Below the pieces are notes generated by a model that searched no databases, had not been told where the DNA came from, and saw nothing but the letters and a program-made list of their open reading frames with translations. From AG-12 sp035531535 (lineage in GTDB: Bacteria; Chloroflexota; Dormibacteria; Aeolococcales; Bog-877), in the NCBI GenBank assembly GCA_035531535.1, contig DATKSV010000143.1, positions 1 through 62,838 of the forward strand: a DNA stretch of 62,838 nucleotides, written 5' to 3'. Positions 39,137 to 47,783 of the stretch are shown here, one piece after another. The position numbers were made by a program, and so were the translations under genes. Positions within the stretch are counted from its first letter, which is position 1. The number at the start of each line of letters is the position of its first letter.

Positions 39137-40375
39137 TCAGGTCTTGCGGACGGGTCGCCGCAGCTGCAGCTGCCGGGTAGCCGGCACCACCGCCACGACC
39201 ACCAGGGCGGCCAGTGCCCACCATTCGGCGGACAGGTCGTTCTTCCAGTACGGGCTGTCCACCAGTCCGTGGGCCAGGATCCCGATCCAGGCGAGCGCCA
39301 GAGCCGCCGCCCAGGGATGCTCCCTCGGGCCGGCCCGCACCGCGGGCGCCAAATAGCGGACCAACTCCACCAGGAACCCAAGTAGGAAAACGATCCCCAT
39401 CACCCCCAGCTCCACCCAGAAGTCCAGCTCCAGCTGGTCGGGGTAGACGTGGGTCTGGTGGACCACATCGTGGAGCGCCGCCCGATAGGGGCCGATCTCC
39501 TCTTGATAGTTGGCCAGCCCGGCACCCTGGAAGGGGTGGGCAATGATCAAGTCGGCGGTGGCGTGCCAGAGGTGGACCCTGGTCACCAGAGAGTTGGCGG
39601 GACTGTTGGGGTTGAGTTCGTTCTCGACCCGGTGGCGGATCGGCGGCAGCAGCAGCGCCACCACCGCCAGCACCAGCCACCCCACCAGCAGCACCCGCCG
39701 CCGGGGGTGGATCGCCGCCGCCACCAGCGCGATCACCACCAGCGCGAACCACGACCCGCGGCTCATCGTGATCACATCGCCGAGCCCCAGCAGGCCGAGC
39801 ATCGCCCAGTGGACCCGAGGGTGCTTGGTGCCTCCGAAGAGAGCCAGCCCCAGCGCCAACGCCACCAGCGGGTCAAGGAAGATGCCCCCGAAGTTGTTGT
39901 TGGTCCAGAGCCAGGTCGGCACCGGCGGCGAGGTGTTGAGGTTCAGGGTGTTCCCCGCAATGGCCCCCCCTAGCGCCACGAACTGCGAAACAGCCACGAC
40001 CGCCCCGCTCACGTAGAGGCCATAGGTGAGCCGTTCCCAGTCCCAGTTGGACCGGAGCACGTTCACCGCCACGAAGAAGTAGAGGACCGGCTCCACGATG
40101 TAGGCCTTGGCGATCCCCAGAGCGTCCTGCTTCTCCGGGCTGACCAGGATTCCGATCACCATTGCGAAGAGCAGGACCATGATCAGGACGGTGAAGGGGG
40201 TGTCCAGATGCGGCATTCGCCGCTGCTGCCAACTCTCCACTATGAAGGCGAGCACAGTCAGCCCGAGCACCACCTCCAGTCCAGTGAAGGGCAGCTTGCC
40301 CGGAAGGCTGCCACGCAGGACGTAGGCGGGAAGTGCCGCGGCGGTTAGAAAGACGCCTATACGACTCCACCGCAT
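39137..40375 (-). CDS. O-antigen ligase/polymerase family protein
   Basis: A 412-residue protein with about eleven membrane helices and a large periplasmic loop (about 240-330) containing RVHLWHATADLIIAHPFQGA and HQTHVYPDQLELDFWVELG, as in the Wzy/WaaL O-antigen ligase family. It would polymerise or ligate the repeat units built by this cluster. First gene of the nine-gene polysaccharide operon. ATG 40375 follows a perfect TATAAT by seven bases and has no ribosome site, so the transcript is probably leaderless. Confidence 0.85.
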   Translation of the reverse strand: MRWSRIGVFLTAAALPAYVLRGSLPGKLPFTGLEVVLGLTVLAFIVESWQQRRMPHLDTPFTVLIMVLLFAMVIGILVSPEKQDALGIAKAYIVEPVLYFFVAVNVLRSNWDWERLTYGLYVSGAVVAVSQFVALGGAIAGNTLNLNTSPPVPTWLWTNNNFGGIFLDPLVALALGLALFGGTKHPRVHWAMLGLLGLGDVITMSRGSWFALVVIALVAAAIHPRRRVLLVGWLVLAVVALLLPPIRHRVENELNPNSPANSLVTRVHLWHATADLIIAHPFQGAGLANYQEEIGPYRAALHDVVHQTHVYPDQLELDFWVELGVMGIVFLLGFLVELVRYLAPAVRAGPREHPWAAALALAWIGILAHGLVDSPYWKNDLSAEWWALAALVVVAVVPATRQLQLRRPVRKT

Positions 40376-40382
40376 CGGCGGG

Positions 40383-40388
40383 ATTATA
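40383..40388 (-). promoter_or_regulatory. -10 hexamer for leaderless polysaccharide operon
   Basis: A perfect TATAAT on the minus strand ends seven bases before the ATG of the O-antigen ligase gene. No Shine-Dalgarno sequence and no strong -35 box are visible. Confidence 0.5.
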
Positions 40389-40413
40389 GGCGTCCGGCGG
40401 ATCTCAGCCGGGG

Positions 40414-41166
40414 TGCGACATCGACGGCCGACCGCCGGTCTGGGCAGCCGCCAGCGCCGGCGAGGCGATCCAGGAGGCGTCGGTGGCGATCACAATGCTC
40501 CCGGACGCCGACAGCACGGCCCCGGGTGACGGCTGATGCCATCACCCAGTTCCGGCCGGGGTCAGCCTGGGTGCGGATGGGCATCGTGGGGATGAGCGGC
40601 ATCCAAGAGCTGGCGGCGATGGCGAAGGCCGCCGGGGTGCGGTTCGTGGAGGCTCCGGTGTCTGGAAGCCGCGAGCCGGCTCAGTCAGGTGAGCTGCTGA
40701 TACTTGCCGGCGGACAGCTGTCGATCAGAACTGAGGTCCAACCCGTCTTCGATGCGGTCGGGCGGGCCACCATCTGGGCCGGCGAAAAGGCGGGGCCATC
40801 TACCTCCCTGAAGGTGGCGGTCAACGCCTGGCTGATCAGCCTGCTCGGCTGCTGGGGCGAGGCGCTAATGCTGGCGGGCACCCTGGGGGCGAACCGGGGG
40901 GCTTTCCGAAAGCGATCTCCGGCGGGCCCCTGGATGCTCTGACGGCCCAGAACAGGGGGGCACAGCGGGTGGACCACAACTTCCCGCCGAGCTTTCCGCC
41001 CCATCTGGCCGAGAAGCATGCTGCGCCGGTGCTTCAGGTTGCTCACGAGCACGGCATGAGCCCGACGATAACCGACGCCGTGAGAGCGCTGCCGGCCCGG
41101 GCTCGCTCTCTGGGCCACGGGGATGAGGACGTGGCGGCGATCTACGAGGCGATGGCAACCGCCTGA
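40414..41166 (+). pseudogene. Decayed hydroxyisobutyrate-dehydrogenase-like gene
   Basis: Pieces of a 6-phosphogluconate/3-hydroxyisobutyrate dehydrogenase lie in successive frames: AIQEASVAITMLPDAD (about 40462-40510), then GVRFVEAPVSGSREPAQSGE with the catalytic-domain lysine in SLKVAVNAW (40526-40920), then FPPSFPPHLAEKHAAPVL and GHGDEDVAAIYEA (40969-41166). Two frameshifts separate them and the N-terminal Rossmann GxGxxG is missing. It stands alone on the plus strand between two minus-strand operons. Confidence 0.8.
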
Positions 41167-41238
41167 GTCGGACGCTAAGCCAAGCTCAGGACCGCGTCGG
41201 GGCGGAGCCGGACCCACCCGAGGCGGGAGGGCGAGCCT

Positions 41239-42261
41239 CTAGACGGGCCCTGACCCGCCCGGCGGGAGCAGCCCAATCCGGGACCTCACCTCGAGCATGG
41301 TGGCCGAGGCCACCTCCCTAGCCGCCTCGGCGCCTCGGGCCAGGATGGCGTCCAGCCCTGCCGGGTCAGCGGTGAGATCCCGGTACCTTCGCTGGATCGG
41401 CTCGAGGGCCGCGATCGCCTGATCCGCCACCTTGTCCTTGAGCTGACCGTAACCGATTCCCTGAAACTCAGACCTGAGCACGTCCTGGGAGCAGCCAGTG
41501 AGCGCCCGATAGATGTCCAGGAGATTGGCCACGCCGGGCGACGGCGCCTCCAGGTCCACCGAGCTCCCGGAGTCGGTCTTGGCCCGCCTGAACTTGGCCC
41601 GGATCCGGTCTGGCGGGTCGAGCATTGCGATCACGCCCCAGTCAGAGTCATCGCTCTTGCTCATCTTGCTGGCGGGGTCCTCCAGCGACATCACCCTGGC
41701 GCCCCCGCCCAGCTGTCCAATCCGCGGCTCCGGGATCACGAAGACTTCCCCCATCAGGTGATTGAATCTGGTGGCCAGATTGCGAGTGAGCTCGAGGTGC
41801 TGGCGTTGGTCCTCGCCGACGGTCACGAAGTTGGTGCGGTAGAGCAGGATGTCCGCCGCCATCAGCACCGGATAGGTGAAGAGGCCGCTGCTGATCCGCT
41901 CCTGCTCCGAGTGGCGAGCCTTGTCCTTGTACTGGGTCATCCGCTCCAGCCATCCCATCGGGGTGAAGCAGCCCAGGATCCAGGCCAGCTCCGAGTGCTC
42001 GCTCACGTGAGACTGCACCAGCAGGGTGGATGAGTCGGGGTCGATCCCTGAGGCGATGTAGAGGGCGGCCAGTTCCCGAGTCTTGGCGGCCAGCGCCGCG
42101 GGGTCCTGCGGGACGGTCAGGGCGTGCAGGTCGACCACGCAGAAATAGTTATGGAAGAGATCCTGTTCCAGCACCCAGGGGCGGAGCGCACCCAACAGAT
42201 TGCCAAGATGGAGATCGCCGCTGGGCTGCATGCCGCTGAACACGATCGGGCGCTCAGTCAT
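41239..42261 (-). CDS. trpS: Tryptophanyl-tRNA synthetase
   Basis: A 340-residue class I synthetase: GMQPSGDLHLGNLLGALRPW (HIGH-type motif HLGN), VPVGEDQ-type VTVGEDQRQHLELTRNLA, and KMSKS in ASKMSKSDDSDWG. It charges tRNA-Trp. ATG 42261 begins at the conserved N-terminus (the frame continues upstream); TACAAT lies seven bases before it and no ribosome site is present, suggesting a leaderless mRNA. Confidence 0.95.
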   Translation of the reverse strand: MTERPIVFSGMQPSGDLHLGNLLGALRPWVLEQDLFHNYFCVVDLHALTVPQDPAALAAKTRELAALYIASGIDPDSSTLLVQSHVSEHSELAWILGCFTPMGWLERMTQYKDKARHSEQERISSGLFTYPVLMAADILLYRTNFVTVGEDQRQHLELTRNLATRFNHLMGEVFVIPEPRIGQLGGGARVMSLEDPASKMSKSDDSDWGVIAMLDPPDRIRAKFRRAKTDSGSSVDLEAPSPGVANLLDIYRALTGCSQDVLRSEFQGIGYGQLKDKVADQAIAALEPIQRRYRDLTADPAGLDAILARGAEAAREVASATMLEVRSRIGLLPPGGSGPV

Positions 42262-42268
42262 CGCCTGG

Positions 42269-42274
42269 ATTGTA
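42269..42274 (-). promoter_or_regulatory. -10-like hexamer for leaderless trpS
   Basis: TACAAT on the minus strand ends seven bases before the trpS ATG; no Shine-Dalgarno sequence is visible. Confidence 0.45.
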
Positions 42275-42293
42275 CCGGGCGGCTCCAAGTCTC

Positions 42294-43907
42294 TCAGTGC
42301 TTCTCGGTGACCCGGTACTCCAGATGGGAGCCGAACAGCAACCTGGTCTGTGCCTCCAGCGCCGGGATCACGCTCAGAACCAGGAACACGATCGGGTAGA
42401 TGACGGTCTGGAGGTCGGCGGCGCGCCGCCGCCACCAGTTCCAGCCCGGGGGCCGCGGCTGGAGCCGGTTGTCCAGCACCGCCACCGCCAGGATGTTGAG
42501 CAGGGTGGTCTGGAGGATCAAGCTGGCCACGAACTCAAGCAGCCCACCCGTGGTGGACAGCCCATAGTCGTAGTTGAAGAAGGACGGCAGGGAGCCGGCG
42601 ATGAGAATGAGCAGGGGGACCGTGGCCCAGCTCAGGTGGTTGAAGATCAGCATCTGGAAACGCTGCAGGCGTAGGCGCACCGGGATCTCCGGGTGGGCTG
42701 GCATCCGGGCCGCCACGTAAGGGACGTCGGTCACCCCCCAGGCCCAGCGCTTGATCTGGTTGTACTGGCTGACCAGGGTGCTGCCGTAGTCGGCCGCCCG
42801 GGGGGCATCGCCATACATGGGCATGAAGGCGCCGTGCACGTGCAGCCGCTCGCCGTAGGTGAAGAAGGCCTTCCAGAAGAACCGCGAGTCCTCCGGGATC
42901 ACATCGTCGTCCCAGAAGCCGACCTCAGTGACCAGCTGCATCGACATGGAGTATGCCGAGAACATCACCAGACGCTTGGGGTGCTGGTGCAGATATAGCT
43001 GCCACTGGGTGCTCAGGGTCGCCATGGAGCGGACCGCGGCAGGGACTCGCCAGAGGTTGTTTAGGAAGAGCGGCACTGGCTGCCAGATAGAGGTCAGGCG
43101 GTCAGCCGCTTCGCAGTAGTGATAGGTGATGTAGGAGAAGTACTGGGGGTGGACTCGGTAGTCGGAGTCGAGGTCGGTGACGATCAGGCGCTGGGGATCC
43201 AGGCCGAGTCCGGCGCAGCCGCGGGCCAGCACCGGTCCGGCATAGGACATCGCCGCCGATTTCCCCACCACAATGCCCGGCAGGAGCGGGTCCTTGATGT
43301 GCCAGAAGGCGCGAAAGCTGTCGCCGAACTCCTCCTGGAGCTGGGCCACATTGCGGCAGCCGTCCAGGTCGGTCTCCCGGGTGATGATGGCCACGATCTT
43401 GCGATCACGGGCGTAGCTGGCCGCCGCCAGGGCGCCGACCGTGGCCCGCAGTGTCTCGTAGCGCTCCGTGTAGGTGGGGATCAGCACCGCATGCACCACC
43501 TCGGCAGGGTCGGGCGCGCCCGGCGGTAGCGAGATAGTGGCGAGGCGCTCTGTCCAGTCGATCGCCTGGGTCTGCTCCAGGATCCGGATACCGCGCACCA
43601 CAAACCGGAATGTGTGCACCAGCTTGACCAGCCAATAGAGATCGAGGATCACCGCGAACACGCCCAGTAGCCAGAGGTACTCGAAGTTGGTGAAGGTGAT
43701 GACAAAACCGGCCGCGACGGGAGCCAGCAGGCAGGCCCAGACCAGCACCCCGGGGGCCATCTCCCATAGGCGTTGCTGCCGGCGCTGGTGGCCAGGCACC
43801 GGCAGCGCCACCCGATTTCGTTTCTCCGGGGGGACGTAGGTGGGCAGCACCCCCACCCGAGGCGGAGCGCCGGCGGAGGGCGCATCGATGATGAACGCTG
43901 GACTCAC
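42294..43907 (-). CDS. Membrane-bound family 2 glycosyltransferase
   Basis: A 537-residue processive-type GT2: two N-terminal helices (about 50-95), the nucleotide-sugar domain with VLIPTYTERYETL, the DxD-like TDLDSDYRVHP, the acceptor EDSRFFWK, and QxxRW as QIKRWAWG, then four C-terminal helices. Such proteins polymerise or transfer sugars across the membrane. It is separate from the large cluster but reads in the same direction. GTG 43907; TAGGAT eight bases upstream may be its -10. Confidence 0.85.
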   Translation of the reverse strand: MSPAFIIDAPSAGAPPRVGVLPTYVPPEKRNRVALPVPGHQRRQQRLWEMAPGVLVWACLLAPVAAGFVITFTNFEYLWLLGVFAVILDLYWLVKLVHTFRFVVRGIRILEQTQAIDWTERLATISLPPGAPDPAEVVHAVLIPTYTERYETLRATVGALAAASYARDRKIVAIITRETDLDGCRNVAQLQEEFGDSFRAFWHIKDPLLPGIVVGKSAAMSYAGPVLARGCAGLGLDPQRLIVTDLDSDYRVHPQYFSYITYHYCEAADRLTSIWQPVPLFLNNLWRVPAAVRSMATLSTQWQLYLHQHPKRLVMFSAYSMSMQLVTEVGFWDDDVIPEDSRFFWKAFFTYGERLHVHGAFMPMYGDAPRAADYGSTLVSQYNQIKRWAWGVTDVPYVAARMPAHPEIPVRLRLQRFQMLIFNHLSWATVPLLILIAGSLPSFFNYDYGLSTTGGLLEFVASLILQTTLLNILAVAVLDNRLQPRPPGWNWWRRRAADLQTVIYPIVFLVLSVIPALEAQTRLLFGSHLEYRVTEKH

Positions 43908-43984
43908 AAGCTCGGATCCTATCCTGTCTGCAACTGTCCTGAGACGAAGCTCTCACGATCGCCACCTCTCTCAGGATGTTGAGG

Positions 43985-43990
43985 TATGCT
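43985..43990 (+). promoter_or_regulatory. -10-like hexamer setting the start of the flippase-like gene
   Basis: TATGCT ends six bases before an in-frame GTG at 43997. This favours GTG 43997 as the real start over ATG 43976, which would lie upstream of the -10 element. Confidence 0.4.
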
Positions 43991-43996
43991 CCGCCG

Positions 43997-45097
43997 GTGG
44001 GTAATCGAGCCCTCGATCGCACCATCGGACTGCTACGGAGAGTCTTAAGGCACCCCGCCGCCAGGGTCGCGGTCACCCTGCTCGCGCTGGCCATCTTCGT
44101 GCACTCCGTGAACTTGGGAGCGGCCCTGGCCCAGTTCGGACATCTGCAGGGACCATGGGCGCTGCTGGCGATGGCCCTGGCCGGGCTGTCAGTCCTGGCC
44201 AGCATCCTCGAGTGGGGAGTCCTGCTGCGGGGAGCCGGTATCCGGATCGGCTGGCACTACCTGGGTGACTGGTACATGAAGGGTCTGTTCATCAACCAGG
44301 TGCTGCCCGCCGGAATCGGCAGCGACGCCGTCCGGGCGGTTCAAGTCGGCCGCAAGGTCGGCCACGGCCCGGTGATCGCGTCGCTGGTGGGCAGCCGCAT
44401 GGCCGGGACCCTGGGCATGGCCTTCTGGGGACTGGGCGGTGCGGTCTTGATCAGCACCGTCTTCCACACCACCGATGTCGTGGGCTTCGCGGTTTTCAGC
44501 GGCCTTATGCTGCTGGCCTGGGGCCTGGCCCTGGTCGCAGAGCTTCTGTTCGCCAAGATCCGTGGGCGGGAACTCCCCCAGCGCAGCTGGCGCACCCACC
44601 ACCTGACCGAGCACTTCGCCGTGTTCCTGAGGTCCCTGGGCCGCTATCGAGGCGCACCCATGGCGCTGATGCTGTCCATCCTGGCCGGCGGCATCGGCTG
44701 GGGATTGAACCTGCTGTCGTTGGAGGCCTTCAGCCGAGCCTTGGGATATGACATCTCCTGGGGCGTGTTCGCCCTGGCCTTGCCGGTGGCACTATTGGTC
44801 ACGTTCATTCCCATCTCCGCCAACGGCATCGGACTGCGTGAGGGCGTGCTGGTGTTCTTGCTGGTGCAATTCCACGTCCCCCTGGCCACGGCCGCCGCGA
44901 TGGCCCTCTTCGTCGACTTCCAACTGCTGCCATTCGCCGCGTTCGGCGGCTTGGTCCACGTGGCGGAGGTGACGGTCAAGCGAGCCTACCGACGGCTCTT
45001 CCAGGTCGGCAACCTGGACGGAAGCTTGCGGATCTTCTACGGCGGCTTGCATTGGCTGGTGGCCCCCGAGGCGATCCCCGACCTAACTCGCAGCTGA
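43997..45097 (+). CDS. Lysylphosphatidylglycerol synthase transmembrane-region (YbhN/AglD-like) protein
   Basis: About 366 residues with eight membrane helices and the family features NQVLPAGIGSDAVRAVQVG and PISANGIGLREGVLV. Members include flippases and glycosyltransferase helpers (AglD-like), and LPG synthase membrane domains; no catalytic aminoacyl-transfer domain is attached here. Divergent from the membrane glycosyltransferase, and they may work together on a lipid-linked sugar. Start chosen from the -10/GTG spacing; ATG 43976 would add seven residues. Confidence 0.82.
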   Translation: MGNRALDRTIGLLRRVLRHPAARVAVTLLALAIFVHSVNLGAALAQFGHLQGPWALLAMALAGLSVLASILEWGVLLRGAGIRIGWHYLGDWYMKGLFINQVLPAGIGSDAVRAVQVGRKVGHGPVIASLVGSRMAGTLGMAFWGLGGAVLISTVFHTTDVVGFAVFSGLMLLAWGLALVAELLFAKIRGRELPQRSWRTHHLTEHFAVFLRSLGRYRGAPMALMLSILAGGIGWGLNLLSLEAFSRALGYDISWGVFALALPVALLVTFIPISANGIGLREGVLVFLLVQFHVPLATAAAMALFVDFQLLPFAAFGGLVHVAEVTVKRAYRRLFQVGNLDGSLRIFYGGLHWLVAPEAIPDLTRS

Positions 45098-45237
45098 GTT
45101 CCAGCTCGCTCAGACTTCTGGTACGGGCCACTGCCTAGTCTGAATCTGATCTCTTCTGCGTCAAGCCGAGCACTTCGCGAGGCGGGAAGACCACCTGTCG
45201 AGCAACGGCCCAAGACCAGTGGCGGGCTGCTCCCCGG

Positions 45238-46110
45238 TCAGTTTCGGGCGCGAAGTTCGATCAGGCTGCGGCGGGCCAGGGTCAGAATCTGGCCCACGGC
45301 TGTAGCTGCCAGCACCGCCCCCAGCCCCAGGTCGAAGGCGAGCGTGGGAGCGCCCGCGAGCACCAAAAGCGAAGATCCTCCCAGGCAGACTCCACTGGCG
45401 AAGGTGTTCACTTTGCCGAACCTGGTGGCCACCATCTCCGGGCGTCGTGGCAGCCATGGATAGAGGACCAGGAAGCCCAGGGCCGGGATGCCAAACCGGG
45501 CTAGCACGAGAAGGGCGAGCCAGAGTGGCACGAACCCCAACAGCAGGCAGGCGACCGCGCTCAGCGAGAAGAATGTGGCGTCCATAATCGGGTCCAGGGC
45601 CCTCCCCAGCACCGTGATCGGACCGACGGCCCGAGCCACCCAACCGTCGGCGGCGTCGAGCAGGGCGACCGGCGCGGCGATTGACAAGAAGAGGTCCCGA
45701 GCCAGGTATTGGGACGGAAGGACGGCGAACAGCAGGATCGGCAACGCCATATATGCCCGCACCAGAGTCAGTCCATTGGGCATCCCGAGCCGCTCCAACG
45801 GCTGGTTGTCGGGATAGGTTCTGCTCAGGTCCAGGGCCACGAAGAGGAAGGCGGTGGTCACGACCCACCACGCCGCGCCAAGGCCAAGGCCGAGGCCGAC
45901 CGCGTGTCCCAGCCACCCTGAGCTGAGACCGGAACCGAGCGTGAGGAACAGGCCCTGGAGGGCCCAGATCAGGAATGAGTGGCGCAGGGCTGGCGACGCC
46001 CGCCAACGGACCAGCGCTTGACTGGTCAGCTGGGCGACCAGCCGGCTCGGACCACGCACGCTCCGAAGCGACCGGCGGGGACCTCGATTGAGGGGCGGTG
46101 ACGACTCCAT
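45238..46110 (-). CDS. CDP-alcohol phosphatidyltransferase family protein
   Basis: About 290 residues with the full CDP-alcohol phosphotransferase signature D-G-x2-A-R-x8-G-x3-D-x3-D, seen as DGWVARAVGPITVLG followed by RALDPIMD. Two to three extra N-terminal helices precede it. It makes a phospholipid or polyol-phosphate lipid from a CDP-alcohol and an acceptor in the membrane. ATG 46110 is chosen; the frame is open to 46497 but that part is low in conservation-like features. Convergent with the flippase-like gene. Confidence 0.82.
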   Translation of the reverse strand: MESSPPLNRGPRRSLRSVRGPSRLVAQLTSQALVRWRASPALRHSFLIWALQGLFLTLGSGLSSGWLGHAVGLGLGLGAAWWVVTTAFLFVALDLSRTYPDNQPLERLGMPNGLTLVRAYMALPILLFAVLPSQYLARDLFLSIAAPVALLDAADGWVARAVGPITVLGRALDPIMDATFFSLSAVACLLLGFVPLWLALLVLARFGIPALGFLVLYPWLPRRPEMVATRFGKVNTFASGVCLGGSSLLVLAGAPTLAFDLGLGAVLAATAVGQILTLARRSLIELRARN

Positions 46111-46770
46111 GCCCGGGGTCTGGCCTCTGCTCACCCTGAGAAGCTTAGGGAGCCTGAGGCGTGAATCCCTACTCCGCGAACGGCTGCTCGCAAAAGGCTC
46201 TGTAGAGAGCGCTGATGAACTGGAGGTAGTTGGCGAGGCTAAAGGGCATTCACCAAATGACCGCACAGGCGTGGTTCCCAGATGGAAGCTACTCGCGCAC
46301 CGAGTTGGAGGCCGGATCATGGTGGGTGCTCCAAATAGGCCCGCGGCGGCTGGCAGGGTCGCCGCCTGCGCCCGAGGCAAGCGGGAGTCAGGCGCGTGAG
46401 CTGTGCTCAGTGCTCCCAAGCACCGCAAAGGGGGATGAATCGCCGTCGGCGCTTCCCCTGCCTGAAGCGGGTTTCCACGGGGATCGAAGTCGTCCATCCC
46501 CGCCGGCGCACCACTGTCCCGGCGGCTACCTCTCGAACCCCCGCCAGTGGATCTGGCTTCGGGAGTTCGGCGGCATCTTGTGGACGGTGCCCCTAGTCAG
46601 CTGGCAGGACGCCCTCGCCTGGGTGCGTTGCCCATCGCTGAGGGGATATCGTGGCCAACCGGGTCCACAAGTCGCAGGCGGACCCGCGCGGTGGCTCCAG
46701 AGGGGAAGTCTCGGTCGGCAGGCCCCCGACTCGGGCGCCAGCAGGAGGCGCGACGGGGGGATCTTAGCTT
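46111..46770. other. 660-bp stretch without a supported gene
   Basis: Open frames exist on the plus strand (for example 46230-46772) but their translations are rich in Pro, Gly, Ser and Arg and show no motif. I see no tRNA, repeat or riboswitch. It may carry the remains of another decayed gene beside the nicotinamidase pseudogene. Confidence 0.4.
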
Positions 46771-47434
46771 GAACCGCTCATACACCTTCCACCCTGAGGC
46801 CACGTTGATCGTGGTAGACGTTAAAAATGACTTTGCCTAACCCCACGGGTCGCGTTTCGTGGCCGGCGGCGAGAGAGTCGCGGAGCGAGGGGCAGAACTC
46901 ATGAAGGGGGCGGTGGCCCTGGGTGCCATGGTGGTCTGCACCCATGACTGGCATCCTGCGGTCACGCCCCACTTCCGGGAGGTCGGGGGCCTCGGGCCCC
47001 GACCCTGTGTACGGGGTACCCGAGCAGCCGAGCTGCAATCTTTGTCGCCCGCCCCGGACGCGATCGTGCGCAAGGGTGAGAATCAAGACGATGGGTACTC
47101 GGGCTTTGGGGTCCGCCCCCTCGACCGTGGTGAACTGGCTCCATCGGACCTCGCTCATCTGCTGTCGCGCCATGGGGTAGTGGATGTCTTTGTGGTCGGC
47201 TTGGCCCTCGATGTCTGCCTAAAGGCGACCGCCCTCGACGCCACGGATCCCGGCTTGCGGACCAGCTCTGATCAGGTACGCGACCAGCCAAGTGGAGCTA
47301 TCAGCGGACGATGGCGCCCGCGCCTGGCTGAGCTGGCGGCCGCCGCGAGTCGTTACTCTCTTCTGGTCACCACTGGGCTGGGAGAGCCGGTCGAAGCTCC
47401 GCTCCGAGATGACCCGCGCCGCCGGAGCAGGTGA
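46771..47434 (+). pseudogene. Decayed nicotinamidase-like gene
   Basis: The sequence encodes ATLIVVDVKNDFA, then an in-frame TAA (46838) where the family has DP.GSLFV, then SRFVAGGERVAERGAELM, VVCTHDWHPAVTPHF and the catalytic-cysteine region FVVGLALDVCLKATALDAT. After that the frame slips: VELSADDGARAW continues in another frame. D, K-region and C of the triad are recognisable, but an early stop plus a 3' frameshift should abolish the product. It directly precedes the broken tRNA gene. Confidence 0.8.
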
Positions 47435-47491
47435 GTAGTGGAAACTTGGGATTGTTGATCTGCCGGTGGTTGAGACCCAACTTGCCACCAA

Positions 47492-47529
47492 GCCCTCGTA
47501 GCTCAGGGGATAGAGCAGCGGTTTCCTAA
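47492..47529 (+). tRNA. tRNA-Arg(CCU), 5' half only
   Basis: Bases 47492-47529 match the 5' half of tRNA-Arg(CCU): acceptor strand GCCCTCG, TA, D-arm GCTC-AGGGGATA-GAGC, anticodon stem GCGGT and loop TTCCTAA with anticodon CCT. After the loop the match stops. The next five bases GTCGC could pair weakly with GCGGT, but no T-arm (GGTTCGANTCC) and no 3' acceptor strand CGAGGGC follow. This is best explained as an attachment-site junction of the element to the right, with crossover in or next to the anticodon loop. Confidence 0.8.
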
Positions 47530-47636
47530 GTCGCAGCAGCCACTCTCAGACTGGCCTCCCGAACCGGTCGATGGCAGATGCTGAAGTTCCTGGAGCGCCC
47601 TGGAGTGATCGGCGTGGGGCGTGGAGGTCGCTGTGG

Positions 47637-47661
47637 TTGCTGTATGGGTTTGCTGTATGGG
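47637..47661 (+). repeat. Tandem direct repeats near the attachment site
   Basis: TTGCTGTATGGG occurs at 47637-47648 and again at 47650-47661, a 13-bp period, with a weaker third unit (TCGCTGTGG) just before. They lie 110-130 bases from the tRNA break. Short direct repeats at this distance are typical of tyrosine-integrase arm-type sites. Confidence 0.55.
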
Positions 47662-47783
47662 GTGCGGAAATTCGGAGGCTCGATTTCGGGGTGACCGTGG
47701 TAAGTTGGAGCCATGGTCAGCGACCTGGCACACCGTAGGACGTCGAGGGTCGGTTCGCTCAGGTCAGGGCCGAAACGATCGCT

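Noticed and set aside
46230..46772. 180-residue plus-strand ORF
   Set aside because: Composition typical of a chance frame in GC-rich DNA, no motif, no ribosome site.
47492..47560. Group I intron in the tRNA-Arg(CCU) anticodon loop
   Set aside because: Such introns are known for this tRNA in other bacteria, but no 3' exon (T-arm, CGAGGGC) is visible in the following several hundred bases.
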